In this document: one piece after another, positions 1-12,200 of the stretch | Numbering within the stretch: the first letter of the stretch is position 1 | How the letters are laid out: every line of letters starts with the position of its first letter | NCBI RefSeq assembly: GCF_040807025.1 | Contig: NC_090943.1 | Span: forward strand, 23,837,213-23,901,212 | Direction of reading: 5' to 3' | DNA: 64,000 nucleotides | Origin: Struthio camelus | Lineage: Eukaryota > Chordata > Aves > Struthioniformes > Struthionidae | Program-made: the position numbers and the translations under genes | Notes under the pieces: generated by a model | Database searches by the model: none | What the model saw: the letters and a program-made list of their open reading frames with translations, nothing else | What the model was told of the DNA's origin: nothing

Positions 1-3000
1 TTTGGAACGCATACAAGATTCCTTAATGCATAGTAATACAATGATATGGCTAAGGCAAATTTCTCCCAATCACAGGCAACATGTAGATGTTTTAAGCACT
101 GAACTAAACTGTACTAAAGGGCATATCTCTGTTTTATCTCTTTAAGGTCTACTTCTGTCTTGATACGACTAAGTTAAATGCCTTAATATTTTCAAGTACC
201 CAAGTTGCATAGCTTAATTGTGGTATTCTTACCCATTTCATTATATAAGAGAATATATTAAATGCATCAATTCAGTAAGTCGGGTGACCTGCATTATACA
301 AGAAGTCAGGCTAAGATTATTTTAATTTTGCTTTTGGGTCTTAATATTTATGAATTATGCAAGTGGGATTATACGAAGCATATCGCCGTAGTTCCCTCAG
401 ATCCATGTAACCTGGGCTTTTTGCCCTGACTACATTAAAAAATTACAACAAGCAAATTGCTAATTAATATTTGCAGGTATAGATGCCAGAAACTTGTTTC
501 TAGGGTTTATATTGTCCTCGATTTTTCTGTTTTCAAAGCAGTACTTGCAAACCAGCTCACATAAAGTAAAATATCAAATGTTCACTTTGCAATTTTGTTA
601 AATCACTCTAGATAACAAGTTCACCAGAGCCAAACACAAAAATATGGTTACCCTATTCGCTCTATTAAGCTTTAGTGGTATATTGTGATATACCTTTAAG
701 AAATACAAACTGTGAGCTGCGGGCTGCTGGGACCCTGGTTGCCTGAGCCTTTCTAGGGGGGAATCCCGAGGGATGCTGGCCCGGCTCGTGCTGCGCCAGC
801 TTACTGACACTGCCATGGGCAACCACCTGTCCTGGTGCTTTTTTTTGCACCAACACCTGTTCTCAACGTGGCCAAACCCAATACGGTCGCTTCTCTTTGC
901 TGATAACTCAGACCAGATTTCAACCAATGATGAGGTTAATATTAGTCTTTTCCTCCTCCCCCATTTTTCTCCGAAAGAAAATGGGAATGTTTTGATTGAC
1001 CGGAATGGGAGTTAGACTGGAACACTACTCCCCTGATAAAGAGCCCCTTTGAACTCAAGTACTTGAAATACAACTAAGCAGCAAGCAAAGACTGGGTGCA
1101 CTATGAAACTAGTAATGGAAGCAGACTTCTCTGTAGAGACTGTAGTACTCGCAGAAGCTATTTTTAATGTTATTGGTGTGTCTTGTAAGCCTAATTAAAA
1201 AAAAAAAATGTTTCCTGACATAGTATTCTAATACTTTCATGTATTATCAAAGCAGCAAAGTTTCTTTATTTAAGAAAATACATTTTGTTTATTGCCTACT
1301 ACAGAGAAGGGAATGTAAGAATTTCTTACTTAGGCAAGGTAACAGTTAATTTTCATGTGTGCTTTTGTGTTTATTTTGCTCACCTGAGCAGTACCATTGA
1401 AATTAATGATATTGTTTTTATCCTTAGATCATTTTACATGTATATTTGTATAACTAGAACATTAGAGTGGAGTTTATTTCTTGATACAGCCAGCCTATGT
1501 GGAGTGCAGAGATGTCCACTGCACAAACTGCAGGCTGTGGAACTGGTCTGTACATCAATCAATTCAAGCCTAGCAGTGAAACTAAATGTCCGGAAAGTTA
1601 GACAGTGGTACAGTCCGACATATCCCATACAGAAAATAATTACTGTATAGAGCTCACTTAATTTATTTTGGCAATAAGCACGCTGAGTTTGGATAAACCA
1701 GTCTCAGAGAAACAGGATATTCATCTCACTTTAACATTTATGTCCTTTGACATGGCAGTTTGGGTTATACTTCTGCTTCTAAAAGGGATTAAATAGGACA
1801 ATACACAGTGGCCTCTCAAACGGATGCTTTTCAGACCATAAGTATACTAGGGCTTTTCAGATATTGGATAATCAATTTTTGTCATACAAAGACGGCTAAA
1901 AGTTCACACCAGATTTTTTATATTTTTATATTAGGAATACTTAACGTCCACTTCAGCCTGTGTTTATGATACCTGTTTGCCTTTGCTGACTACTAAACTG
2001 AGCAGACTTAGCATAAATCATTTTCCTTGTAGTAACAGGTCAAAACTCCAACTGCTTCAGAAGTACCAAACACAAAGACATCTTCAAGTTCTTCCCCCAA
2101 GACTTATGCAATCCATACTACGCTTCTGGGTCTTTTGAAAGCACCTTCTATCTCATTCCTACAGTAGTAAATAAAATAATGGATATACATACCTGGTTGA
2201 ATGCACGAAAAGTAACGAAACACTGTGTTGCTCAATTTAGACATACCTAAATACTATTTACTTGCATTCACCCTAGAATACCTCACTGATTACCACATAC
2301 CACAAACCTAAAATAGTAAGCAAGTACTATATATAACATGAAGTGAACATGAAGTGAGCACAGACCAGAGGACAAGCAGAATTTCAGTTATTAGTATTTT
2401 ACAGTTTCTCCTTCCTCAGGATATAAAATTATAATCTGGCAATTAACATTTCTGAAGGGCTGACTCTGCAGGGCTTGTACTAAGCAATTTCTGCAGTGCT
2501 TCATGGTAGATGACCTTCCCTTGAGATAATGGCGCTGATAAATTATAATATTATTTTCAGAGTGCTCCAGCTGTCCACTTCATAGGAATGTGCCCATATT
2601 GGATAGGTACATTTTGTAAAACAGAATTGTTGTAGAGCACTGCGTGAGAAAATAGTTTTCATAGATCCACTTGTTATTCCTGGAAATGAATTGGAAATAA
2701 AACCCATTCAGGCTGATATTATTTTGAATATCTATTTGTTCAGCAGGAAACCTATAATATAAATGCGCATAGATAATATCAATAATGAAGACGCCAGGAA
2801 AACCGTTCATTTTTGTAGCAACAGTATAGCAATGTTCATGGTTTGGAACGATAATGAATAAAGGAGAACACCCTGTGTAAGCTGGGAATGAGTATGACAC
2901 ATAACAATGGGCTCATTTACAATACAACGGACCTTGATCTACCTATCTCACCTAATGTATTAAGAAGTTTGATTTCAGACCATATTTGACTAACAGCCAA

Positions 3001-5550
3001 GTTGAGCTAAACTGCTGTCAGTCATAATCTGATTTAAAAAGTTGTACTGATTTACATAATGCAATTAATGTATAAGTCAATTTAGCTCCATTGATTACAT
3101 TTCTACGTGTAGACAAAATTGGTCTCATGAATCATTTTGAGATTTTTGGGCCAGATAGTGGTAGCTGAGGTTGAAATATTAGATGAAGACATTGCACTCT
3201 GAAAGAATTTGACGATGTAATAATTTTTCCATTATAAAAATATAGTCTTTCTAATTAAACACAGATACCGTACTAAATGCTTTGGAAAAAAAGCCAACAT
3301 TTTATCAAATTTAAAGAAAGGATCTAATAGTGATTCAGAAACTATAGACCAGTAAACTACAAATATATACATGGCAAACTGACAGAAGTCATGAATAGAA
3401 ACAGAACAGTAAAAAACTTATGAAGAGGAAATGATGTTTCAGCAATGCAATTCCCATTGCAATTCCTGAAACATGTAATTACACGGAAGAATAAAAGACA
3501 AAATTATGAACATCACAAACACATTTTGAAAAGGCTGCTGAAAAATTGTCACACAGGAACTACCAAGGATATGAAGTAGTTGCAGATTAAGGAACAAAAT
3601 GTTACCATGGATCAAAACATGGGAGACAGACACAAAGGGCAAGCATTCTTTATTATGACAAAAATAAATTAGTCGAGTTTTATGAAAATTCTGTAATAAA
3701 TTTGGTGCTTAATATTACCTGTATGGAAACACAGATAACTAGTAAGATGGCAAAACTTGCAAATAGCACAAAATGTTTAGTTCGTTCAAATCCAGACAGG
3801 ATTATGAGGAAATTCAGAAATCTCTAATAAGTTGGGTGAATGGGTGATGTGATACCAAAAGAAATTGTATGTTCATTAAAAAAAACCCAATATTAGAACA
3901 AAAACACTGGGTTACTTATCCTCACTAATACATTCTTAACTAACCAAATCAACGCAGGACAAACCTGGACATCATTATAAAGAATTTATGCACCCAAAAT
4001 GAATAAAGAGAAAGAAAACAGAATTCTGGTAACACAGAATTCTGATGAAAATATATCAATCATTGCTCATCAAATTTCAAAAGGTTCAATGCAAATGCAT
4101 GGAAAACATCCAAAGAAGGATTTGAAACGGAAAAAGCTTACTTCAGAAAGCAAATAAGATTTATTTCCTCAAGTCTATTCTGGAAAAATTCTCAGAAACA
4201 GATGGCAAAGGATTGCTGAAAGTGTAAAAAAATCACAACTAATATTGAGAATTTGGATCATGTACTGCCTTCATCCTTGTAGCATACTCTAAGCTCAGAA
4301 AGCTATTCAATGAAATCACAAGTTGGCAAATTCAAATAAGACAAAAGTACTTCTCATATAAAGCACGGTTAGCTTGTGATACCCATGTCAGCACTGCATT
4401 GTTGAAGTCAACAGGTTAGGAAGGTTTGAAGACAGAAATGAAATTTACAGGAAAAAGAGAGTGTTAGTAAGATAACAAGAATACCCAAAATTAAAATACT
4501 AAATGGAGAAAATGTTTTGGGAAGCTACAGTTTAAATCTACCTATACCTGTTACATTAAGATAAAATTTAGGCTCATAATTTCTTGCACTTTCCTCCGAA
4601 GCACAAGGTTGGCAACAGGTACTAAATTATGTCATTCAATCCTGTATGTTAATTCCTCTGTCTAGATGTGTTAACTAGAGAATTCCCAAATTTGGTTAGA
4701 TGTATGACTACCTGAGCAAATTAAGTGCCTTTTATATATTATATGGGTACTTCCTGTAGTCTTACTGGCACCTAGCTAGCATCATTTTGCCGAGTACTCC
4801 CTTTGCATGCACATGTTGTACATCTGCTGTTGCCAGGAGGAGTGTTATTGTGTGGCTGAAGGCTGAAGATCCGCCTGTGTGCTTTGGTGTGGAGAGGGAG
4901 AGGCAGCCACACTGAGACTCTGTATGGCACATCTATGAATCCCTTATCCAAAGGCTCAACGAGGTGAAACTTCCGAGACCATCTCAGTGTTTAACCATTG
5001 GGATGGCTTAGTCCATCTCAGAGGAGGTAGACTTGGAGTCTTGAAATCTTTCAGGACACTTAGAGATCCCTCGTGACTCACTTGTGGATCTCTTCAGTCC
5101 ATGTGCCTATGTAGAAGGGATTTGGGCTGAAAGGCAATGGTTGCAGCGCCTAACTATTGACATGAGGAGGCTGAGGGCACATCTACACGGCCAAAAGCAG
5201 TGAACAGCAGGGGTGCCCAAGCCAACATGGATTGAGCCACCTGAGGACGGCTGATGTCGCATCCATCTCCGTAGGAGTACGTCACACTAATATAGCTAGC
5301 ACTGTCGCCCTCCCGGCTCCAGAGCTAGTCTGAGCAACGCTCCTTGCGCAAGTTTTGGTTTTATGTGCCAGGGGTACACTAATTTCCATGTGGCGGGGGG
5401 GGGGAGGGGGAGCAGACAAGAGTTTAAGGAAACGGAGAGATATTCACATCTCATCCTTCAGTCCATCAGCTGGTTGCCTTTAAGCACGAGGAAGAATTTT
5501 TTGCCCTTGGCAGGTGTCTGCCTGAGCGTCCCTCAGACTGCTTGAGGTGA
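1..5550. other. Upstream intergenic region
   Basis: AT-rich DNA with no supported gene. In human the next gene on this side is STAM, divergently transcribed and some tens of kb away; none of its exons is recognisable here. The stretch contains a GC-rich patch at 715-905, a possible ancient LINE remnant at 3735-4260 and a possible transposon-end motif at 5174-5188. Confidence 0.7.
3735..4260 (+). mobile_element. Possible ancient CR1/L2-type LINE remnant
   Basis: Words such as 'gcaaaacttgcaaatagcac' and 'gaaattcagaaatctctaat' run in the order and orientation expected from the 3' end of the reverse transcriptase ORF of CR1/L2 LINEs (footprints of 'tttgcagatgacacaaaact' and 'aaatgggctgaaa'). It is heavily decayed, with stops in every frame, and its ends are not defined. 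This rests on consensus memory only. Confidence 0.35.
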
Positions 5551-5983
5551 TGATACTCATCCAGAGGGACTGGCCTGGAAGGCAGCCTCCCCCTCGGGTC
5601 ATGCTGGCAGGTGGCTGCTCGGGACGCGAGGCCCTCGGGCCATGTCCCGACCAGCCAGTTCCCGACCAAGCACCCCGCAGCGGGGCAGCCTCCCTCCAAC
5701 GGTCTCTCCCGAGCAAACGGCCCAGCTCGCTCAGACGTTTGTGCGTTTTCCACGAAGAGCGGTGCTGTCCGTCGCTGAGGCTGGGGAGGCTGTGCCGCGG
5801 CGGCGGACAGGCAGCGGGGAGGCTGGCGGCGCGCTGCCGACGCCGCGGACCCCCCTGCCCGCCGTCACGCCGCAGGGCACGGCCGGAGCCGGCGGCCCGT
5901 GTGAGGGCCGGGCCCCCCCCGCCCCCGGCTCTGCCGTGACCCGGGGAGCCCCCGGGCGCAGGAGGGAGGAGCGCGCCGCGGCC

Positions 5984-6035
5984 ATGTGAGCAGCGAGCGG
6001 CGGGCAGCGGCCCTCGAGGAAGACAGATGGGGTGA
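5984..6035 (+). promoter_or_regulatory. Two minimal upstream ORFs in the probable HACD1 leader
   Basis: ATG-TGA at 5984-5989 is a start-stop element with a GCC context. ATG GGG TGA at 6027-6035 is a one-codon-body uORF in frame with HACD1. Both matter only if transcription starts upstream of them, which the sequence alone does not show. Confidence 0.4.
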
Positions 6036-6140
6036 GAGACAGCGCGAGGTCCAGCTGTCAGCGCGGCCTCAGCCCCGCCGCGGAGGGAGCCCCTCCTCCC
6101 CGCCGCCCTGCGCCTCTCGCTCCCTGGCCGCGGGGAAACC

Positions 6141-6268
6141 ATGGCGTCCAGCGAGGAGGCCGGGGGCGGCAACGGCTCGGCGGAGGAGAAGGAGAACGGC
6201 AAGAAGAGGAGGCTGGGCGCCGTGGCCACAGCCTGGCTCATCTTCTACAACGTCGCCATGACCGCGGG
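6141..6268 (+). CDS. HACD1: HACD1 coding exon 1
   Basis: This exon encodes residues 1-42 and the first two bases of Gly43. It reads [16 protein letters not shown], a KKRR basic patch at 21-24, then the start of the first membrane segment ([15 protein letters not shown]). The donor is GG/GTAAGC (phase 2). It lies inside the CpG island. The long human isoform begins further upstream in frame, but here an in-frame TGA at 6033 rules out such an extension within this exon. Confidence 0.93.
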
Positions 6269-9200
6269 GTAAGCGGCGGCGGTGGCCCCGGGAGCGCGGA
6301 GGGCGGCGAGGGGGCTCCCGGCGCCGGGCGGAGGGGCTGGCGGGGCAGCCGGGTGCGGCGCGGCAGGAGAGGCGGGGGCCCGGGGCCCGGCAGGCCGGAG
6401 GAGCCGCGGCGGCGAGGACGCAGCCGCGTGGGGCGGCTTCGTGCGTGGGCAGCCGGGGGGGGGCGGCCAGGGGAGCGGCGGGCAGTGGGGGCTAGCCCGT
6501 GCCTGCCTCGCATTTCCTAATACGGTGCAGCGTTGCCAGCAGCGAGCGCGTCATCCCCGAGCCCGGCGGAGAGGTTAAGTTTAGCCCGGGCCAGGAATGC
6601 GGGGCGGGGGAGCCGCGCGGGCTGCCTCCCTGGGCTGAACGCACTGCCGCCGCCGCCCGGCCCGCCCCGGGCCGCCCCTCCCGCGCGGCCCTGGGGGGCG
6701 GCGGCGGCGGGTGGCGCCTCAACGGCCGCCTCTCAACGGCCGCCCGCCGGCGGGACGGCCCCGGCGCGGGCGCCGCCGCGGCGCCCCGCAGGGGGCTGCT
6801 GCCGGGCGGGGGCGCTTCCCGCCGTGCCGCCGCGCTTTGGGCGCCCTGCTCCCGGGCGCTGAGAAGGCTGCGGGGACTCTGGGTTTGGGGCGAGCTGCCG
6901 TTTGCCTGCTCCCGCGCCGCTTCCTCTCAGGCGGACGGGGCCGTTCAGCGGTGCAGCCCCGAGCTGTGGCGCAGGCCAGAAGCCCCTGGATTAGATGTTT
7001 ACCTAGTTAGGGTTTGTGGTTTTACGGTTTTTGGAGGTGATGGGTTTTTTCTGGGAAGCTCTCTCGGTTTCACTCTGAGGAACGCTGTGCCTTGGATAAT
7101 TCACAAGCGTATTAGAAAGTGTTCTTGTATGGTCCCACAAGTTGCAGTTTTACAGTCCTGAATTTCCCAGTGTTGAAACAGAAAGCCCAGGTCACACATC
7201 TCTCAGTCCTTCTCTGCTGAGGGGTAAAATGCCCTGTGTTTATCGTGGGTAAAGTTATGAACTGACTTTGTAAATTCACAGCTAATTTGCCATGTGGATA
7301 TATTTTTTTTCAAATATGTGAATCCTGGACCTAAGCAAGCAGAACTCGGGCAAGTCGGTGGTATTGTAGGAATTTCCAGGACTGAATGTGGTCCGTTGTC
7401 ACATTCACTGCTAGCTGTCATTTCACTGATGAGCAAGGTGATCGATGAAGGAAAAAAGACCTGTAATAACACGAGGTGTTCATTTAAACTAACGCTCAAT
7501 ATTGTAATGCCTTATTTGGAGAAAAGTTGGTATTTATGTGGAAAAGAAGATGTTTTTCTTTAAGAACGTGCAGGTTTATATGGTTAGTTCTTGAAGCACA
7601 TATTTTCACTTCTTGAAGATATATCCTGTTAACTGCAGTTCTAGCAACACACTTGGGAAAAGCCTTGTTAATTTCCATAGGCTTAAAAGAAAACTAAGAA
7701 CAAACAGTTTTCTGACTTCTAGGATGAAATTGGTCATTAAAACAATTTACCTTGGTGAAGTTTTCCATCATTTAAATTCTGCAGATTAAAAACAAAGTGC
7801 TATAGTTGAAACAGGCGTTCTAGAACTGATGCAGAAAGTCAGGGAATATGCTTTTAATGGTTTCTGCCCACTATCCTCTATGAATCTTGAACATCTGGGA
7901 TAAAGTCTAAAGATACTGAAGTCTATTCATATATTGCTTTTGAAAAGTGCTTTTACTCATTGTGATTTTTTTTCTAGTTTCCAGATTAACGTTAGCTCAT
8001 TGCATTCACTGCCCACTTGTGTTCTATATGTGTGAATTGGCTGATGAACACTGACTCTTGCCACTGACCTTTATATGTATGCAAAAGGTTATTGAATCAT
8101 TTTAGTTTGGACCTTATGTGCTGATTCAGCCTCTCCCACTTCCTCCTCTCCATCTTCCATTGTAGTCAAGAGTGATTAAGACTTGCAAAATTGCATATTT
8201 TATGAGGAAAGAGAGAAAGAAGAGATAGGAACAAATTCTTACAGTCTTTTCAAGCAGATACCATATAAGAGAAAAATGAAAAAAACTGACATAGGTAGGT
8301 ATGTAACAGGGGCACTGCAAGGATGTAAATAAATAGCAAGAACAGTATATTTGTCCATTTGCCCAGACAGCGCAATAAAGCAAAGTGTTTCTAGAATTTT
8401 AACAACCAGCCTAATAAAAAATTGCATTTTATCTTTCTTTCTCACAAAGGTTTAAGGAGTTTATTCAGAGACTAAAATGACAGGTCAGTACCCAATCTTT
8501 CTGAAAATCCCAACTGGAAATCTTACCTTTATTGCACAAAGTGTTTTCCATTTCCTGCTGATTTACGATAGTCAGTACAAGGGCTTTCCTGAGATCCCAA
8601 ATCAAAGTCACTGAAAGCTAAATAAAAAGATATGCAGAAATTCTTGTCCAAATAATAATTCATTTAAGAAAATCATTTATGCAGTCTTTGCTTTTGAGTG
8701 TATTCTGAGAAGTTACCTCTCTGTGCAACCCTGTTGTTACAGAATGAGGTGCAGAAAATGCCGTATTGGATTAGATGTATATGACTTCTCAGGCCACTGT
8801 TAGCCCAAAGTTGTTGCTGTCCCCATTCGTGCTGCCAGCTAGATGCCAGCTCCCTGTCACCTTCCTCTTGTCAAATACTTTCCTATAAAATAGGGCAGCC
8901 TTACTGTGAAGGAGTAACAGCGAGATTACAGTATTTCCTCATTTTCATGGAGGTTGGAGACATATTTAAGATCTGTCAAAAAATCTAAATAATATTTGTG
9001 GTGGCAAATTATGGAGCCCTAGCAGATCACGCTTGGTACTTAAAGTAGAAGAGAGAAAGGAGAGGGATCGTTCCTATAGTGTGGTGAAGCCTAACTCCGT
9101 GTCAGTTCCAAGTACTGTCGTGAAGGGCTGGAATGGGCAAAGTGACGTGACTGAGCAGTAATAGACTGTGTGTGAGAATTGTGAAGGGAATACAGCATAC

Positions 9201-12200
9201 TGTAGGCTGAAACTGCAGTATATGCCATAGGAGGGGAATAGAGAACTATCCTGATCCCTGCAAGTCTCACATCATTCTAGCATACTAGGTCCAACCAAAT
9301 ATCCATCTTCCCTGGTACCTCATCTCCAGTGTTAGACAGTAGATGATACTGAGAGAAGAACGTAAGAGCAGGGCAAACATTAGAGATACGTCTCCAAAAA
9401 TTTCTCAGACCCCGGTGCTGTGAGGACTTCCTTAGCCAGAGCTTGCATTTGTACAACATGCTTGCTGTGGCTTTCTGTATGGTGAAAGAATTGAATCATT
9501 GCCGCCCGGATAAAATCAGACAAGAAGTTAAGCTCATGTAGGTAGTTTTTCCATGTTACGCATGATTTCTGTCTTTTCATTTCTAACTGTCAAAATACCC
9601 ATCTGTAACTCTATGTTTATAAGTAGATGTCCATATTAAAGGGATTTTGTATTTTCTTAGCCTTTGTGGTTTAAGCCTGAAATTTCAAGGCATCTTACTA
9701 ACATGATGTTTGTAAGAATACGATATATCTCTGCATTAACAATAGAACATATGGTACTCTGTTTGGAAAATCTCAATTATATGAGCATAGATTAATTACA
9801 TGGAAACAACTGCTCATGCTTTTGGTTATGAAGTTTATTTTTTTGGTCTCAATTTCAGTTTGAGAATCCAATTTGACTCTGATCTCAAATTTCAATTCAA
9901 TTAAAAGATATTGTTACTTGCTTTCATTTACATAGAAAGATGATCAGTTGATCATGATTGTTCAGTTTCCTAAAAAACATATCAAAATTAGCCAAGACCA
10001 TCAAATATGCTAGCTACATATCTCTCTCTCTAGAAGTCAGGAGTCTAGACTGCCCATTTTTCAGCACTTCAGAGAGTTTAATTGCCAAAGATGGCATCTC
10101 AACACTTTCTGAAAAATGGATCCTACTGGTAACTTGAGTTGGACAATCATAAACAGAAGCATTCAAATCACTGGTCAGTTTTGAAAACTGTTGAGCTGTG
10201 AGGTCATTCGTGAAAAATGTAACAGTGATGTGGGTAGGTTCTAGTCCTTTGCTCGTAGAAACCTGAGGTCCAAAATGGTGACTTTAGTGCTCAGCTCTCT
10301 TTTTTTTTTTTTAAAGAAATCATCCTATATTTTCAAATAACAGCAATTCACAGTAAAAACAGCTAAAACACATGCAGGATTATGTAAGAGTGAAAATATG
10401 TAGTCGCTGTTAGGGAAAAGTCTGAGCGCCCCCAGTTTAAACAGTTCAAATTAATCCTCTGAAGATAACCAAGTCATTCTCTGTCCTATTCCAGGTAAAG
10501 CGACATAAAAGTGCAATGGTTATATAATATTAAATAATATTTATGTCTAAAGATATGTTTAATAATCTCCTAAGAACACTGACAAGTGCAGAATCAAAGA
10601 TCTTCTTTGTAGAAACTATTCTACTAAATTATTCAGGGTGGATGGATATTTTTAGAATTCTCATTTGAAATGTATCCATTCTCTGTCTTTTGTAGGTGGC
10701 TGGTGTTGGGTATTGCCATGGTGCGGTTTTATATGCAGAAAGGAACACACAAAGGCTTATTCAGAAGTGTTCAAAAGACGCTTAAATTTTTCCAGACATT
10801 TGCTTTGCTTGAGGTAAATTTTAAACATTACATTTGCTTGACTGGATGTTGTGTATTGTAGGAAAAACACACATTAGTAACCTGAACTTAATATCAACAT
10901 ATTGATAGGAGTATTTGCAGTCCTTTTAACCTTATTTAAGAACGTTTTTGGGGGGGGGGGCAAGGTGATTGACTGAATGGATATACTTTTTCAAATTTAA
11001 CTCTAATACTGCCTTAAATCAAATGTTGCCTGTGAATGACTTTGCTTTGAAAATCTTTAAGAACTGCTGTGTAGTAGATCTCAGCAGCTGAAATCTCCAA
11101 AGGCATTCCAGCAGAAGTTTGTAAGCCAGTGGATCTACCCTCTAGCTTAGTAAGCGTCTTGTCTTCCTGCAAAGATGACTGCTTTCCCCTTGTTCCTTTT
11201 GCTGGACCCAGTAACTACCTATGCTTCTACTGTTTCTGCTTGTTTCCAAATTGGGTTCACATGCCCCATATAATCTGATACCAGTCATGCATTGAAACAT
11301 GAATGATTCAGAAACAGCAGGGTCTGTGCAAATTGTGCAAAATGTTCTTGAAACGATGCGACTTTTTGCCAACTCTAGACTGGAGTGGTCTCAGTGTATG
11401 GTACATCTGTCACATGAAACTACTGAGTGTATTCAGCCCTTTGGGTACTTTCTCAGGCGCAACAAAAAGTGCCCATCTAGATTTGCACTCTTCTTCTGGA
11501 TCTGCCCGTAGCATCTGTAGTTCAAGGAACTATTTAAAATTGTGTAGCCACCACCTGTAAGCTTTTACGCTGTTAAACTTTCACAGTAAGTATTCCTGCT
11601 TGAATCTATCAAAAAAATGAAAAGCACTTTATTTGCTGAGCATTACTGGTCCAAAAAAAAAAAAAGAAATTTCATAGCTGTAATTCACAAAATGATCATG
11701 ATGAAATAATCCATAATAGATACAGAACATTTTAAAATTGCTATGTGTTTAGTATCCCTTATGGTGCCCTCCACATTTTCCTGTAAAAGTCTTTCTTGGA
11801 TAAGATACTGGAAGGAAGACCTACCTGTTGGAAAAATAAATTATTTCTAATTATGTGAATACTTAATGTATAAAAATTAATTAGGAAAAGAAATCTCTTT
11901 CTTACACAGCATTCACACAAATCAGATACTAAACCAACCAGAGAATTACCTCCAGGGTTCTGAGGTGTATATCCTTTAAATATGCTGAAATGTTAATTGG
12001 AGTAAAAAGTAGCATTCCAGCATCAGAATTAAGCCTAGATTTATATTAATATCAAAAAGGCCGTGTTTGTAGTGCAGATAGATAGTGACATTCTGTAAAT
12101 CAGTAACCTTTAACTTATTTTTGTTTACAGGTAGTCCACTGTGCAGTTGGTGAGTCCTTTGTTTTAGTTTCTCATGTAACTGATTAAAACACGAATTATG

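Larger units (their letters stand above)
5560..7000. promoter_or_regulatory. HACD1: CpG island with HACD1 promoter and 5' leader
   Basis: An abrupt rise in GC and CpG content begins near 5560 and fades after about 7000 into the AT-rich intron 1. The ATG at 6141 sits in the middle. I see no TATA box, so the transcription start cannot be placed; a dispersed CpG-island promoter is the simplest reading. Long open frames on both strands here come from high GC and have no codon-like content. Confidence 0.8.

Noticed and set aside
4830-5170. Possible upstream exon of HACD1 or a STAM first exon
   Set aside because: No open frame with family likeness and no CpG island; STAM is expected further away.
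5480-6241. 253-codon open frame on the minus strand over the HACD1 promoter
   Set aside because: Low-complexity Arg/Gly/Pro/Ala sequence caused by high GC. It overlaps a real first exon on the other strand and matches no family I know.
6499-7161. 220-codon + strand frame after HACD1 exon 1
   Set aside because: It lies in intron 1 after a perfect GTAAGC donor. The composition is GC-driven and it is not needed to join exons 1 and 2.
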